This document shows positions 1-11,639 of a stretch of 64,000 bases of DNA, piece after piece. How positions within the stretch are numbered: position 1 is the first letter of the stretch; every line of letters begins with the position of its first letter. The stretch is from Symsagittifera roscoffensis. Taxonomy: Eukaryota > Xenacoelomorpha > Acoela > Convolutidae. Location: positions 14,182,670-14,246,669 of the forward strand of contig NC_087062.1 of assembly GCF_963678635.1 (NCBI RefSeq), given 5' to 3'. Under the pieces are notes generated by a model. The model did no database searches. It had not been told where the DNA came from and saw only the letters and a program-made list of their open reading frames with translations. Both the position numbers and the translations under genes were made by a program.

Positions 1-39
1 AACTCAAAGAAAAATCAAAATTGTTGTCGGCATTATTTT

Positions 40-300
40 ATGCCGACGAAATTGATTTTCCGAGCGCTCCCAGAAGACTATACCGACTCTATTTACACAA
101 ATCTTTCTGTGACGCAGACAATTTGTTGAAAAATTGGTCAAAATGCTATATTTAGCACTTTTTAAAATTTGTTGACCAAAAAGTCGCGTTTTTTTCCCTT
201 CAAAATTATTTTGTATTGGCGTCAAAGGTGCCTTTAGAAAAAAATAGGGTTGATCGCCGAAAATGGATGTCATCAAAAAGGGACCCACCCCCTAAATCCG
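40..300. mobile_element. hAT-type non-autonomous element, truncated
   Basis: The internal sequence matches the recurring MITE of this window: a 'gcgctccca' block, a 'ttgacc aaaaag' block, 'attggcgtcaaaggtgcc', and an end near 'aaatccgcc' at 293-301. Only the right end is recognisable; the left terminal repeat is missing or outside the window. It carries no coding capacity and lies just downstream of sodium channel exon 2. Confidence 0.6.
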
Positions 301-452
301 CCAATGGCATACTTCAATGATGAAAAAAGAAATTTTCAAAGAATGCTGAAAAAACTTCAACGCTATTTTGCGGCACGAAAAGAAAAATTTATTCCGTTCA
401 CTTTTGAACCAAGCCAATGACCGCTGATTAACTACTTGGAGATATATTTTAC

Positions 453-568
453 CTGGAATGATTGATATTGTCTTGAGAGCCCTTAGCACCCTGAAGGTCC
501 TCAAAGCGGCCACATTGAAGGAGAAGTTGGGATTGGCGCGTGTCGTCTCCAGAACAATAATCACATAT
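453..568 (-). CDS. Sodium channel coding exon 2 (end of S3, S4 voltage sensor)
   Basis: Acceptor ...GCTTATAG precedes 568 and donor GTAAAA follows 453 (read on the minus strand). The 116-bp exon completes S3 (YVIIVLE), gives a short S3-S4 loop (TTRANPNFSFN) and the S4 helix with positive residues every third position (R312, R315, R318, K321), then TISIIPG. It ends in phase 1, so at least one further exon, carrying S5, must lie past the window edge. No S5-like sequence is visible between 1 and 452. Confidence 0.92.
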
Positions 569-3500
569 CTATAAGCAAAACAATATTAAAGTGAGAAATG
601 TCAGAGAAACAGAAGTCATCAACAAACCAAAGGTCAGTGACATTCTAAAAAAAGGTACACAGAACGGCAATAATGATTGGCTGACAAATTTTTTGGAAGA
701 ATTTTGAAAATGTTGCTCTCAAATATAAATGAAGTTTCAAATGACCCTGAAAAATGAAACTTTTCGATCAAAAAATCCCAAAAGCACCCGGGTACATGAA
801 TAAACGCAGAGTTCAAAATAAAATGGAACGTTAGCGCTTAGATCATCTGCATTATGTTTTACCAGCGGCGTGAAATTTTAGGGAACAGCGAGTTTATAAA
901 AGCTGTAATGTCATGTAAGATCATTGATGATATATCAGCACAGATGGCAGATTCAAATTAAATAGCTGGATTGTTTTTTCTTATACTTCGGATTTTAGTA
1001 ATCTACACTAGTGGACAAAATGAACAGCATATCTATGCTTTTATCTCTGAGAGGTGTATTTTTATCGACAATTTGGGACAACATTTACTTTGAATTTAAT
1101 CAAACTTTTTGCACCACCGACTAACAGCACGACCTGAAAAAGTTTCTCTGAAGTCTCAGGTTGTGATTTGAAACACTTAGGAGTGTTTTTTGGGTCTGAA
1201 CATCCAGTCATCACCATTTGTAGTAAGTTTGTTTTCCAACGGTGTTAAATTATCAGAAACAAAAGAAACAAGACTGCTCGTATCAGGGCGAGGCCCTGAA
1301 TGTTCCGACTGCCTTTTAAGGTTTTATGGAGCAGTAATAACATCAAAAACTAAATGTAATAAAAATAAAATGAAAATTTTTTTTTCTAAAATTTGAAATT
1401 TTTTATGAAAATCATCACCCCACACGCCATATAAAGTACGAAAAGATAGGTTACGCTCCTTGTAACAAATCAATTATGGCAAATAAGCTTCTTTCAACCA
1501 ATTTGGAACAATTTTAAGACGGATTAACTCTCCGCTTACGCGTTAATATATCGCGAGTTAATTGTCCCAAATTGGCCAAAATGGCAATCTTTAAACCCCC
1601 ATAACTTTACGAAAAAGGATCACAGGTAAAATATCTTTTCGAATTTGAATTCAGGACAACAATAGCTTTCGAATGATATAAAATTATTCCGTCAAAAATG
1701 GCTAGTTAAGAAGTCGAAATTCGTCTGAAGAAAAAAAAACCCACCCCGAGCACAAATATTCCGTTACTTTCGTATCGAAAGTCGGAACAATGAGGAAAGT
1801 GATCACACTGATTGGCAATGCAATTTTCTTGTTCAATTGATTTTTTTTTCATCACATTCCATCTAGCAGAACATTGTCTTATAGTAGAAAAAATTCAGCG
1901 GAAATTCAATTTTTTGATCTTTAAAATGCTAGTGTTCAATATCCACTTTTGAAAACATTAAATTCGATTAATCATCAAAGTTTTACATAGACCAGAGCTA
2001 ATAATCAGAGCTACCATTTATGAAAAGTTTAAAACTCAAAAGTATCGCAAAAACAAGCAATGAGTACTATTCAAAAGAAAAAATTGATGGAAAAAAATTT
2101 AAAAAATAATTTACCCAAAATGAAACAAAAACAAAGCTCTTGAAATTTTATTTCAAGAACAAAACGATTGTAGATCTTCTTACTTAACAATAAAAAATTC
2201 TATTGAAAATTCAAATAAAAAACAATTTGTTAAAAAATCACAAATACATTTATAAGCGAAATTCTCAAAAGTTTAGATTAATAATGAAATTAAACATGCA
2301 ATAGTTATTTACATCTTCATTATTTTGGTAAATCTTTGAAATGATTTTTAGTACTCTCATAGAGAGTAGCTTTGATCATTTGCTCTTGGGCCATTTGAAA
2401 ACTTTGCTGAAGTGAATGTTGTCTAAAATGGACATTAAAAACAGGCATTTAAGATATTAAAAGCTTAATTTGCGCTTAATATTGTCATTTTTATGTATAT
2501 ACAAAAACGATCTAAGTAGCATAAGCAATTGACTGATAAAAGAATGAATATATTGTAAGTTATAGTTCTCAAGTTTAAACATACTCTAAATTGTTAGCTC
2601 TCAAATTTGCCATCTTTTGCAAAATTTTATAGATCATAACTTTATTTGATGAGATGTTCTATGTGACCAAACTTTTTTTTTGGCTTCTTTTATTTGAGCA
2701 AAATTGCACTCCGTAACGTGAAATTTCCTACCGCAGGGCAAATCGTACCGCAGGGGAAATCTACATTTTCAGATCCATAAACCTTACACCCAAAAATGAT
2801 GCTTCCCTTGTCGATGATACACTAGTGGACAAAACACATCGTAGGTTAAATTTCACTGTCTAAAAAGCATATTTCAATGTCAAGGCATTTTTTGCTGTGA
2901 GTTTGTGCAAAAATTTAACAGGGACGAAGAGCAAATGATCTCAGCTCACCTTCTGTGTAAGCTTCAAAAAATGGTTTCAACTATTCGCCAGTTTTTCTAC
3001 AGGCGCGAATTGTTTTTCGAATAAGCATGGAAAAAAGTTCAGATCTTGTATCATTTTTTGGAACACTTAAAACTGCTCGACAAAAAACTACGGATGGTAA
3101 AAGTGGGCTTTCTCAGACCAAAAAAAGCTGGCAATTACTTGAAATCGTTTTTGATACTCTTTACTTCTGGTATTTGCGTTTGGTCCCAAGAAACTTTTGC
3201 GCAATTCAATATAAGCGTTTGCCGCAATTGACATTTAAATTGAGCATTTTAGAGAGTAATAGTTTGAATTTGCGTTAATTTTTACCACTAGTGAAGCTAA
3301 GGTTACTTGTTTTCATCTGATTCAAAAATTGTTCAAATGGTTCAAGGTAACTGTTATTGTGAACAGAAAATTTGGCATGATTGGCACAGATTTTGTTCAA
3401 CAGCAGATCATCCTGAAATATGAAAATTTAAAGGAATGCAGTGCATCAGGTTTCTTCATATTAAAAAACTCTCTCCGAAAGCTCTGGAAAGCACTAGTTC

Positions 3501-4744
3501 AATTCCTGCTAATGATTATAAGAAACTATTAGCAGAGATTGTACTGGTCTTAAGTAACTTTGGCTTAGAACATTTTTAAGCCTCGCTAAAAACCAATCGC
3601 AGGTGAGCAAAAAGTTTATCTTGGCCCCCATGATGGACGATTATAGCCATAAAAAGTTGTTCACCTGCATCTCTTAAGCAACTAATTTTTTTTCAAATTA
3701 AATATTTTGGGAGAACCGGTAACTATCTTTAGCCAAACTATTCTTTTCTACTCAAATGCGTCCCTTCTACAAAAACTCTCTTAAAACTTAGATCAGCCTT
3801 AGTTTTACCCTCAGATATTGTTTTAATTATTGAGCGTTAAAGTAGACAGGTTCGATTATTTAAAATTGAGCAACTCACCCTATCATAACCACAAAAAAGT
3901 CTAGAAAGTTCCACGGATCCCGTAAATACGTGTGTTTATGCATCACGAAGCCCCTGGCTAAAATTCTAATTGTCATCTCGACCGTGTAAAAGGCTTGGAA
4001 GAAGTATTCGGCTTCTTCCACCGGCTCCTTCAGAGTAAGAAAAACACAATTGGCTAAAATACACAAGATGACCAAGTAATCGAAAAACTCGTTGGTTGCC
4101 ACATACATCATGAGGCGTCGCAGAGGATGCAAAGGACTCATAAAATTCATCGCATTTGTGGCTGAAAAACGATATATTGTATTTTTACGCATTCTTTTTG
4201 AGATAACCACCACCGATTTGTTTTTCATCCGGCTCGGGTCTATTTCCATTATCGGCTTTCCGGCCAGTTCTTTCGGAAACGGTTCGTAGTCGTTCGGTAG
4301 TGTTTTGCCCTCCTCCAACTCGGTGTTTGGCTCTAACTCTTGGTGAGTTTCTTTTTGAGCGACTTTTTTCCCTGGCAGTGGGATGCAGCCGCATAGTTTC
4401 CGTCTCACGCGGGGTGCGGCGCCGTACTCGTCCAAACTAATCGCCGACTTCTCGAGTTGTTCCCGGATTGACACTTTCGAAGATCGCATTGAATCTTCAT
4501 CTGGGAGCTCTAGGTGATTGTTGATTGACGAGGGTTTCCGCTGAGTGGGTGTGGGACTCCTGTGGTGATGGTGATGGGCAGATCTGGCTCTTTCGGGAGG
4601 GGGAGGAGGGTTGAGGAGTTTCTTCAGCAGCTGGGGGGTGAGTTCCTGGACTAGCACCTGCTGAGAGGACTCCTCGTGTTCTCCCGGTTCCGCATTTGGG
4701 TCGTCCATGTTTATGACTGCCGTGAGGTTATTTTTGGTGGCCAT
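453..4744 (-). CDS. Voltage-gated sodium channel, NaV2/DSC1-like, 5' part of gene
   Basis: Gene model for the first 328 residues of a four-domain voltage-gated cation channel of the plasma membrane, made of two coding exons, 4744-3879 and 568-453, joined across a 3.3-kb intron. The first exon ends in two bases (gg), the second begins with one (a), and the join gives a continuous S3 segment. The order is: cytoplasmic N-terminus (about 1-215), S1 (about 219-238), S2 (about 245-265), S3 (about 276-296), S4 with RTFRVLRALK (residues 312-321), and the start of the S4-S5 linker. YRFSAT before S1 and ALRTFRVLRALKTIS in S4 are sodium-channel hallmarks. The S1-S2 wording (VATNEFFDY, EEAEYFFQAFYTVEM) reads closer to the invertebrate NaV2/DSC1 type than to NaV1, but this is from memory of the family. 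The pore and domains II-IV lie beyond the left edge. Confidence 0.9.
1004..1020 (+). repeat. 17-bp direct repeat, copy 1
   Basis: TACACTAGTGGACAAAA occurs here and again, identical, at 2818-2834 in the same orientation inside the same intron. The TA start and GGACAAAA resemble Tc1/mariner-type ends, but the same-orientation arrangement is not what one intact element would give. No transposase frame lies between them. Confidence 0.5.
1190..1830 (+). repeat. Dispersed palindromic-core repeat family, copy at 1.2-1.8 kb
   Basis: Contains the 55-bp core (about 1265-1320) with the stem TCAGGGC/GCCCTGA (1283-1299) and then TTCCGACTGC. Downstream are blocks shared with other copies: 'cccacacgcc', 'aattggccaaaatgg', 'taaacccccataactt', 'ccgagcacaaat' and 'tcgaaagtcggaacaatg'. 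The related segments at 8.2-9.2, 15.9-18.5 and 41.7-43.3 kb (the last reversed) show that this is one long mobile repeat of unknown class. No coding capacity was recognised. Confidence 0.6.
2818..2834 (+). repeat. 17-bp direct repeat, copy 2
   Basis: Identical to 1004-1020. It contains the palindrome CACTAGTG. It may mark ends of two separate Tc1-like fragments or one decayed element; the sequence does not decide. Confidence 0.5.
3879..4744 (-). CDS. Sodium channel coding exon 1 (N-terminus to S3)
   Basis: Starts at ATG 4744-4742, with an in-frame TAA directly upstream (complement of 4745-4747), so this methionine is the true start unless a short upstream exon exists. It encodes 288 codons plus two bases. 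The N-terminus has a proline run (NPPPPPE, residues 45-51) followed by five histidines (57-61), then a basic patch with CGC (PRVRRKLCGCIPLPGKK). The hydrophobic S1 and S2 follow, and TYLRDPWNFLDFFVVMIG begins S3. The exon ends at a consensus donor (GTGAGT on the minus strand, complement of 3878-3873). It is clearly GC-richer than the DNA around it. Confidence 0.92.
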
Positions 4745-4747
4745 TTA

Positions 4748-7590
4748 GATGAGAAACTGGTAAAAAGTGTCCTCAGAGTCAGGTCCATTCATGCCCCGAG
4801 ACTGTGACGTCAAACTGAAAATTTTCGTGTCATGATTCTTGCAACTACCGAATAAGCACTTAATTGTTCGAGCGCATAAAGTAAGCTCCTGTAATTGAAG
4901 TTAATAGCATATGATCCGAAATCGCAGGAGAGCCACGCCTTGGGTTGATGAGTTTGAGCCTTTTTAGTTCTTTAATTCTGCCAGTTTTTGGGACGAATAA
5001 TGTATGTCGTTTTTTTTAGTCCGCTGCTTTCGATAAATGCACGCGCGTGGTGCAGTTCATAAATAGAGCAAAAAGCACTTCACTTTTTAAGAGTCTTCGG
5101 TAAACGTCAGGAATTAATGATAAAGTAAAATGGCGTATTAAGAACAAGTAACTTAAAAATGAGTTATACGATAAAGGTATATCGTCATACTCATTTTTAT
5201 TTTTGAATATCTGTTTAGTAAAGCTGATACTCAAACTAACGCCTAATACAGGCCAGTTTTTATGAGTTTTGATTTTATAATAAATGCATCATGACTTTAT
5301 AACAAATAACAAGATAGTGGTATTCTGTTGTGGTTATCTACAAGTTTAGTAGATGTAATTTGGTCTCAAATTGTTTTTGATCAGAATATTTTTATCCAGA
5401 GCAACATCATTATCGAATAATTCGATATGGTTTGAGGAAGAGATTTTTGGTCTAAAATATCTTTGACCGAAGCTCAATTTTTTGTAGGTTGACCAAGTGA
5501 TGACATAAATTATACCAAATACTACTTTACTAATATAACTTCAGATTTCTAAATAACAAAAACACGGATTGAAATTTGAAATTTGAAAGGCAGGTATTTG
5601 ATAGCCAGCAGATTAAGTCATTTTTTTCATGCGCGAATTTGCGATGGTTGATGATCAATAAAAATTTCCAAAGCACGTTGTAATTTTCCACCACTTTTTA
5701 AAGGTGAATGTTAAATGGATTCGGTCTTTAGTTTTCCATTGATTAGTGGAGCAAATTTACACAGGCAGGACAATTCATAAATAGTGTAGATGCATCAAAA
5801 ACAACGATGGTGTATTTTGGTAACAAAATCAAAAAGATTGGATACAAACGTGTTGGCGGTGATATATATCATCTAGCCAAAAACGAAACGGAGCCTGATG
5901 AAAAAAAAAGAGCTGAAAGAATTTTTGATCACAATTTACAGCATATACTTTAGAAAAATATAAATACAAAGGTGCGGTGCAGAGTTAAATGCTATTCGGT
6001 TTGGTTTGCTCAGATAGCATGTTTGAAGCTCGTCTTTTTCTATTCTCTCTTTCTGATCAATCAATCCAAACAATATTATTCTATTTTTTTTTGGATTTTG
6101 TTCTGATTTAATCTGGTATATATCAGCAAAAGCAGTCATGTTTCTAGATGTGATATTTGTTAGCCATTAACAATATGTTCAAAATGCACATCAGCTATAC
6201 CTAAGCAATGGTTTGAGCGTAGCACCGTAAAAACACCTGCAAAATCACTCCATGCGTTTTAGACCTATCCACAACAAACCTCCTTTTTGTTCCATTTTTC
6301 CTTCTTTTGAAAAAATTTTCCCCAATTTTTCCCGATGTTTAATCGGATGCAGTGTGCATAATTAGCTGGGAAGCAAAATAAAACATCCAATTTAAGATGC
6401 TAGTTTTTCTAGCAAGGTCTTCAGAGTTTGAATAATTAACGAACTCAAAATGTTGCCGATAAAATGCTAGTAGTCAGCTAAACTGTTACATAAGAAAAAC
6501 CGAAAATCAACTTAAAATTAACTTAAGATTAGTTTTATTTTTATCAAAGCTTAACTACCTTGTATGTTGACCTTGTAATGACAAAATACACTGCATGATT
6601 TTTTTGAAGGTTCACTTTGAATTGGGTAGCCGGTACTTGAATTGAAATCAAGTTTTCAAGCAGACCATCTGTGAGGTGAAACTTGCAAAATTTGCAAAAT
6701 TTGCAATGACGGATGACCGTTCAAAGGAACTGTTTGGAAATTCAATTTATAAACTAAACTTAGTTCTGTACAATAATAGACTAGAGACACAAACTAGATC
6801 AAGACAGCTGGTATCAGTGGAAGGCCATGAATGTTACGACTGCACTTTAATGTGTCTGTAGTTTTCATTCAATTCTTAATTGTAAGTGATGAAAGTAGTA
6901 AAGACTCTCATATACGTCGTGATGCTTTTTTATTGTTTTTTTTCAAGAAAAATTTTAAAGTTTGGTTATTATCAAATTTGATTTTTGGCGGTTTGATTTC
7001 ATTTTAAGTTCAGTTCATTTCTTTTGTTAAAAGGAAGGACACGCCACTATGGAAAAGCTTAAGTGTAAAGATCAAGATAAACATAATCATCTCCAATTTT
7101 GAAAGTAGATTTTAATTTTCAGATTTCCTAGCGGAATAAAACTTAAACAATTGGTCTAGATTACTCAAATTGCGTTAACGTTAGCAAAAAACTTTCATTA
7201 AGAAATGCGCACTTTGAAGTTTTTTTGACAAACAAGTCAATATTCTATTTGCTTTCATTGACTTTTTTCCAGCTGTTTATTGTCAATGCTTTAAAAATTG
7301 CCACCCACATGACACCCACAAACAGAAAAAGCTTGCTTTTACTAATAGAAAATCTTGGGTTAATTATCCTGCCTTAGTTCAAGTTTGAATTTTTTCTGTG
7401 CAGAGTTAATTTGCTGTGTACCGCATAGTCGTTTTAATAAAAAAAACTAAACCAATTTGGCAGTTTTGAAAAACCACAATTTTACGCAAAAGCAGGGGCA
7501 GAGTTGATTTAGGCTTTAGGCGATCACTTTAGTTTCCACAAAAACCCTAAAATGCAGTCTTTTTGAAAAATTAACAAGCCGAAAGCACTT
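4748..7590. other. Gene-free AT-rich region upstream of the sodium channel
   Basis: Presumably holds the 5' UTR and promoter of the sodium channel. The stretch next to the ATG (4750-4990) is a little GC-richer, but no TATA box or initiator could be placed with confidence. A degenerate copy of the palindromic core lies at 6796-6852. Apart from that I see only AT-rich sequence with short random open frames. Confidence 0.6.
6796..6852 (+). repeat. Degenerate palindromic-core repeat
   Basis: Reads as the same core as 1265-1320, with a changed stem (CAGTGG/CCATG) but the trailing block GAATGTTACGACTGC kept. The surrounding long repeat is not recognisable here. Confidence 0.5.
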
Positions 7591-7639
7591 GCAGGACTCG
7601 TTTTTGAGCACGTGTAGTACGGTTCTTGCAACATAGACA

Positions 7640-7735
7640 AAATTTTTGTTTTCGGCATGCGCCCATCTCAAAGTTTGGAGCCAATGGCGTTTTTAGAAAA
7701 ATTCGAAGTTCGGTTGGCCGAATATCTATGTCGTA
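7640..7735. mobile_element. Short hAT-type MITE fragment
   Basis: A degenerate piece with the recurring blocks 'ggcatgcgccc', 'ctcaaagtttggagccaatggcg' and 'ttggccgaatatct', which match the interior of the larger MITE copies. No terminal repeats remain. Confidence 0.4.
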
Positions 7736-8159
7736 AAATAATATCATAAGAAAAAAATTGCGCAGGTGTTGGGTTCTTCCCTAAGCTGCCTATGCGCAAA
7801 ACAAAAAGGCAGAATAAGTTTTTTAATTTGAATTTTGGCATCAATCTTTTTCAGAGGTTGAAAAAAGTTTGTCGAAAATTTTTAGTTAAAAGTCAGATTA
7901 GGTAAACGAAAATGTACAAATTAAAAAATTTTAAGTGGTTACTGCAGACAAAAGCTAGAAACATTGCAAGTTTTACAAAAAGCAGACGAAAACAATTTTT
8001 TCGGAAAAAAGAAGCATTTTTTGGTTACAAGGGTTCAAAAACTGTTAAAAACCAATAATGTTCGACGCAAAACAAGTTCTCTAGAAATGCTAGAATAACG
8101 ATTTTGGTCATTTGTCTCAAAAACTAAAACAAAATAGATGATAAATAACCTACTAATGA

Positions 8160-9250
8160 AATCTTCGAAGGAAAAAAAATACAAAATCGAGCCCACCATT
8201 CGTCGTTCTAATGGAAAGTATGGTTTTTTTTCCTTTTCGCCCCACCTCAGATGAACTTCAATTTTTCCGTGTAACGAGTGGTTTTACGAGCTTAACTATG
8301 AAGACCAAATAAGTTTGCCGTGGTCTTATTAGTCTAGATGTCAATTTTCATAACCATCGGACAATGCGGCCAACAAAATTGCTTGTAAGAAATTGCTTGT
8401 AAGAAATTGCAGGTGAGGGGCAAAAAAGAAGAGCCGAAAATATTGAATAATTGCAAATGAATTTGACTCAAAAACAACTTTAAAGCAAGGTGAAGTTTTG
8501 AGGCTTTTTTGATACAAACAACCAAACAACTAAACAAAGGCTTTTTTCGGCCTCATTATTTGTGGATATAGCACCCGCATATGCACTACCCCACATTTAT
8601 GACCAATTAAAATCGGATTAGATTTCATGAAAAAAAATTACTTAGAATATGGTTGAAAAAAAGGTTTTTAACGGTTGAAAATGGATTATGAGAGATTGCA
8701 AATTAAAACGTTAACACTACTGCGTGTATCAAGTCGAAGCATTGAATGATTTTTTTCGGCTTTTTAAGGTATATGGAGCAGTGATTGTTTCAAAAAATTA
8801 CTTTTTTGTGATTTTTTTTAAATCGTGCTCGACACGCTAGGTTAAAAACAAAGTGATAATTTTCGCAAATAGCAAAATTTTATCTGGATCATTTAGCATG
8901 CCTCTTTTTTTTGAACAATTCGTAAGAATTTTAAATGGAATAAATCTAAGCTAGTGTTTTGAAGGTACCAAAAACATCGCTTGTTCGTTAACCCAATTGA
9001 CCAAATTTGCCAATCCTAAACCCCCATAATTTCACAAAGAAGGAACACAGTTGAACCATTGTTTTCAATTTGAGCTCAGGACAACAATAAATTGCGGATG
9101 ATATAAAAACGTCCATTAAAACTAGCTAGTTAAAAAACCTAATTTTATGTGGAGAAAAAATTACCCCGAGCACAAATGATTTGTCGCATTCTTCGAAAGT
9201 TAAAGCAATAAACTATTCATATGAAAAATTAATCGGTTGTCCTTTACTTT
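8160..9250 (+). repeat. Dispersed palindromic-core repeat family, copy at 8.2-9.2 kb
   Basis: Matches the copy at 18.2-18.5 kb over 'taacgagtggttttac', 'gaagaccaaata' and 'caattttcat', and the copy at 1.2-1.8 kb over 'ttggccaa', 'taaacccccataattt' and 'ccgagcacaaat'. The palindromic core itself is badly eroded here (about 8728-8775). It is non-coding. Confidence 0.5.
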
Positions 9251-10540
9251 TTTGAAAGGAATTTTAGATAGAAAACGAAAAAAAATTTTAGTCCATTAAT
9301 ATCCAGTAAATTTAAATAGGGGAGGCTGGTTCACTCACTGCTTAACTTCATAAAAATCTATAATTTGTGTAAAGTCAATTTGTTTTCGATCATGAGTATT
9401 TTTCTACCAAAAGTTCAAAAATAGTCAGTTTTATAGATGAATTAGCACGAATAAAAACATTGTGTTTGTACAAAAAACTTATACAAAACAATCCGAGCCA
9501 GAAAACCGAAAAATTATGGAATTGAACAAAACAACAGTCCGATAGCAAACAGTCCAAAAAACAATCCTAAGTGATAAGTCTTTTTTAAAAGCCGGTAAGT
9601 TGAGAGTTTTTTTTGTTCAAACAGCATAAACGGCAAAACAGTGACCGCCGCAGTCCAATCAAAGTGTTGCGAGCTTTTAAACAGAGTTTAGGCCTCTATA
9701 CAAATTTAGAGCTGTTTATCCTCACGGAGCAGCGACGAGCGCCGACCGACGCCCTTAAGCCGACAGTCGGCTTTGTAGTTTTTGACGTTTACTATGATAT
9801 GTATAAGCACCAAAAACACTTTATCAATATTAAGTTCAACCAATTTTTGATAAATTGATAACGCAAAGCAATGAAAAATTTTTAACTGCCTTTTAAGCCG
9901 ACTAATTTCTCCGTCTTTTTTTGTTATCTTCAGTAAGAAGCTTGCAAAATTTGAAATTCAACTATATGATCTATCATCATTTATTATGCCCATTGTTGTT
10001 ACAAATAATATTTTATTTGTATTTTCTACTCACATCAAAATGTAGCTCTAAACGCCATTTTCCAATTTTCAATGTTTTGAAAATAGCCCAGTAATCGATG
10101 ATTACCTATTTGATAGCTGGGTTGAAACTATTAGTTTCAAAATAAAAGCTGATTAATTTTTTCCCATTAACAACCCCCCACATGGACTATGTGAACTATC
10201 TTCCCACAACAAACAAAAGACAATTATCAAAAAATGATAGCTAATTACTGTGCAAATAGCACAAAATGTTCCGACCATAGTCTGAAAAAATACATTTTTT
10301 TTAAAAATTGGTGTCGTTTTTTGGGTGGTGTGATAGTAAGATCTAAACGAAAAGTTCAAAATTAGGTATATTCGACAACCATAGTCAAATAGGCCAATTG
10401 CAAAACAGTTTTTCTAGAAAAATGATTGGAGAATCGAAAAAAGATTCTCATAAAATTTCATGAATTTTCTTTTTTTGCAAAGGTTTTTGAACTTTTGAAG
10501 TTTTTGATTCCCAATACCTCAACCCATTCCGATGATTTTC
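9251..10540. other. Unassigned intergenic sequence
   Basis: AT-rich, with one slightly GC-richer stretch at 9620-9790 that contains the small inverted motif AGCCGACAGTCGGCT. An 81-codon open frame covers 9613-9858, but it matches nothing I recognise and does not look coding. Confidence 0.4.
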
Positions 10541-10542
10541 AA

Positions 10543-10626
10543 ATAACTGGGAAAAATAGTTTTTTTTCTAATTTCGTGAAAAAAGCTCGTTTTCACGAAA
10601 TTAAAAAAAAACTATTTTTTCTAGTT
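10543..10626. repeat. Near-perfect ~38-bp hairpin
   Basis: Two arms of about 38 bp, 10543-10582 and 10590-10626, pair almost perfectly around a 7-base loop (aagctcg). The stem includes AATTTCGTGAAAA against TTTTCACGAAATT. It could be a tiny inverted-repeat element or a precursor-type hairpin RNA. No coding frame depends on it. Confidence 0.7.
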
Positions 10627-10769
10627 ACCTTAAAAAATCCATCTGATAAGTTTTGAATGTTTTCATTTAATGCCACACAAGACACTACTGAAATTTTTGT
10701 ACGTAATAGGATTATGCTATAAAGTATATGTAATTTATTAAAGACCGCTGCATACCGGGGTTGAGGTTT

Positions 10770-10925
10770 CGACTTTATCTTTTGACCAGCGCGATCAAAA
10801 ACGCCTCAATTCGACCAAGTTCGACCGATCCAGACGTGTTTTGACCGGCGGGACCAAAACCAAAAGCGTCTACGTTTTGACCACGTTCGACCATCCAATT
10901 TCAGTTTTATCATTTCGACCATATA
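10770..10925. repeat. Irregular TTCGACC/TTTTGACC repeats
   Basis: TTCGACC or TTTTGACC recurs at least seven times in 155 bp with variable spacing (for example near 10769, 10785, 10817, 10824, 10847, 10874 and 10886). The stretch is GC-richer than its surroundings and looks like a decayed minisatellite. Confidence 0.5.
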
Positions 10926-11449
10926 GGTCCGAACAAAAACTTCAGAAGTAACATTCTCTAAGATAATCCAGAACGAAAAAAAACAATATGCCACAACCGA
11001 TAACAAATCTAAATTTCAGAATTTAGATATAACACTCTTATATTGGAGGTCGAATAGTTTCTTTAAGCGCTTGAATGCGCTTGATAAGGAAATACAAGTT
11101 CATTGTTACGCAAACGGGAAATAATCAGAGTGATCAATTGTTGCTTCGTTTAAAACAAGCAGATCGATTTTAAAAGAATTATATATGCTTCCGAATTCAT
11201 GCAACCAAGTGATACTCAAAGCATATTCGCAGAAAATTTTGCATACGAAGATCGTTGCAAATTGCACCCACGCATTTCCTCGACTTCAGCTCACACCCAA
11301 TTCAAGGGTTAAAATTACACACCCAAAGTTACAGGGTAAAAAAAATTGCAAGTTTTTGTTTTCAACCGAGCAAATAACGAGAACTGTCTTCGCGTTTTGG
11401 TAGTTTTTTTCCGCAACTACTGAGAACACAGGACTGAATCTTGGACATA

Positions 11450-11605
11450 TGGTTCATGAAGCAATCAGTGTACTTGGAATGCAAATCTTGCAAGATGCTT
11501 GCAAAGGAGTTCAAATCTTTCGAGAATCTTACAAGATTTGTATTCAAAATTCGGAATGCAAATCTTGCAACATTCTTACAAAAATCTTGCAAGATATGAA
11601 TTCGC
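11450..11605. repeat. Cluster of CTTGCAAGAT palindromes
   Basis: ATCTTGCAAGAT and close variants (CTTGCAAAG, CTTACAAGAT, CTTGCAACAT) recur about six times. Two blocks around GAATGCAAATCTTGCAA are direct repeats about 78 bp apart (11477 and 11555), suggesting a decayed tandem duplication. Confidence 0.5.
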
Positions 11606-11639
11606 TTAACCACAGAATAATCTTGTTATAAGGATTAGT

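Larger units (their letters stand above)
569..3878 (-). other. Sodium channel intron 1
   Basis: A 3.3-kb AT-rich intron with canonical ends on the minus strand. It contains a copy of the dispersed palindromic-core repeat (about 1190-1830) and two identical 17-bp direct repeats starting TACACTAG (1004-1020 and 2818-2834). The short open frames in it (for example 3027-3278 and 3329-3532) are AT-rich and show no family signature. Confidence 0.8.

Noticed and set aside
3027-3278. Overlapping plus-strand open frames inside sodium channel intron 1
   Set aside because: AT-rich composition, no domain, and located within an intron supported by matching splice phases on the other strand.
4092-4394. 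Open frames on both strands inside sodium channel exon 1
   Set aside because: They are shadows of the real coding frame, which is unambiguous.
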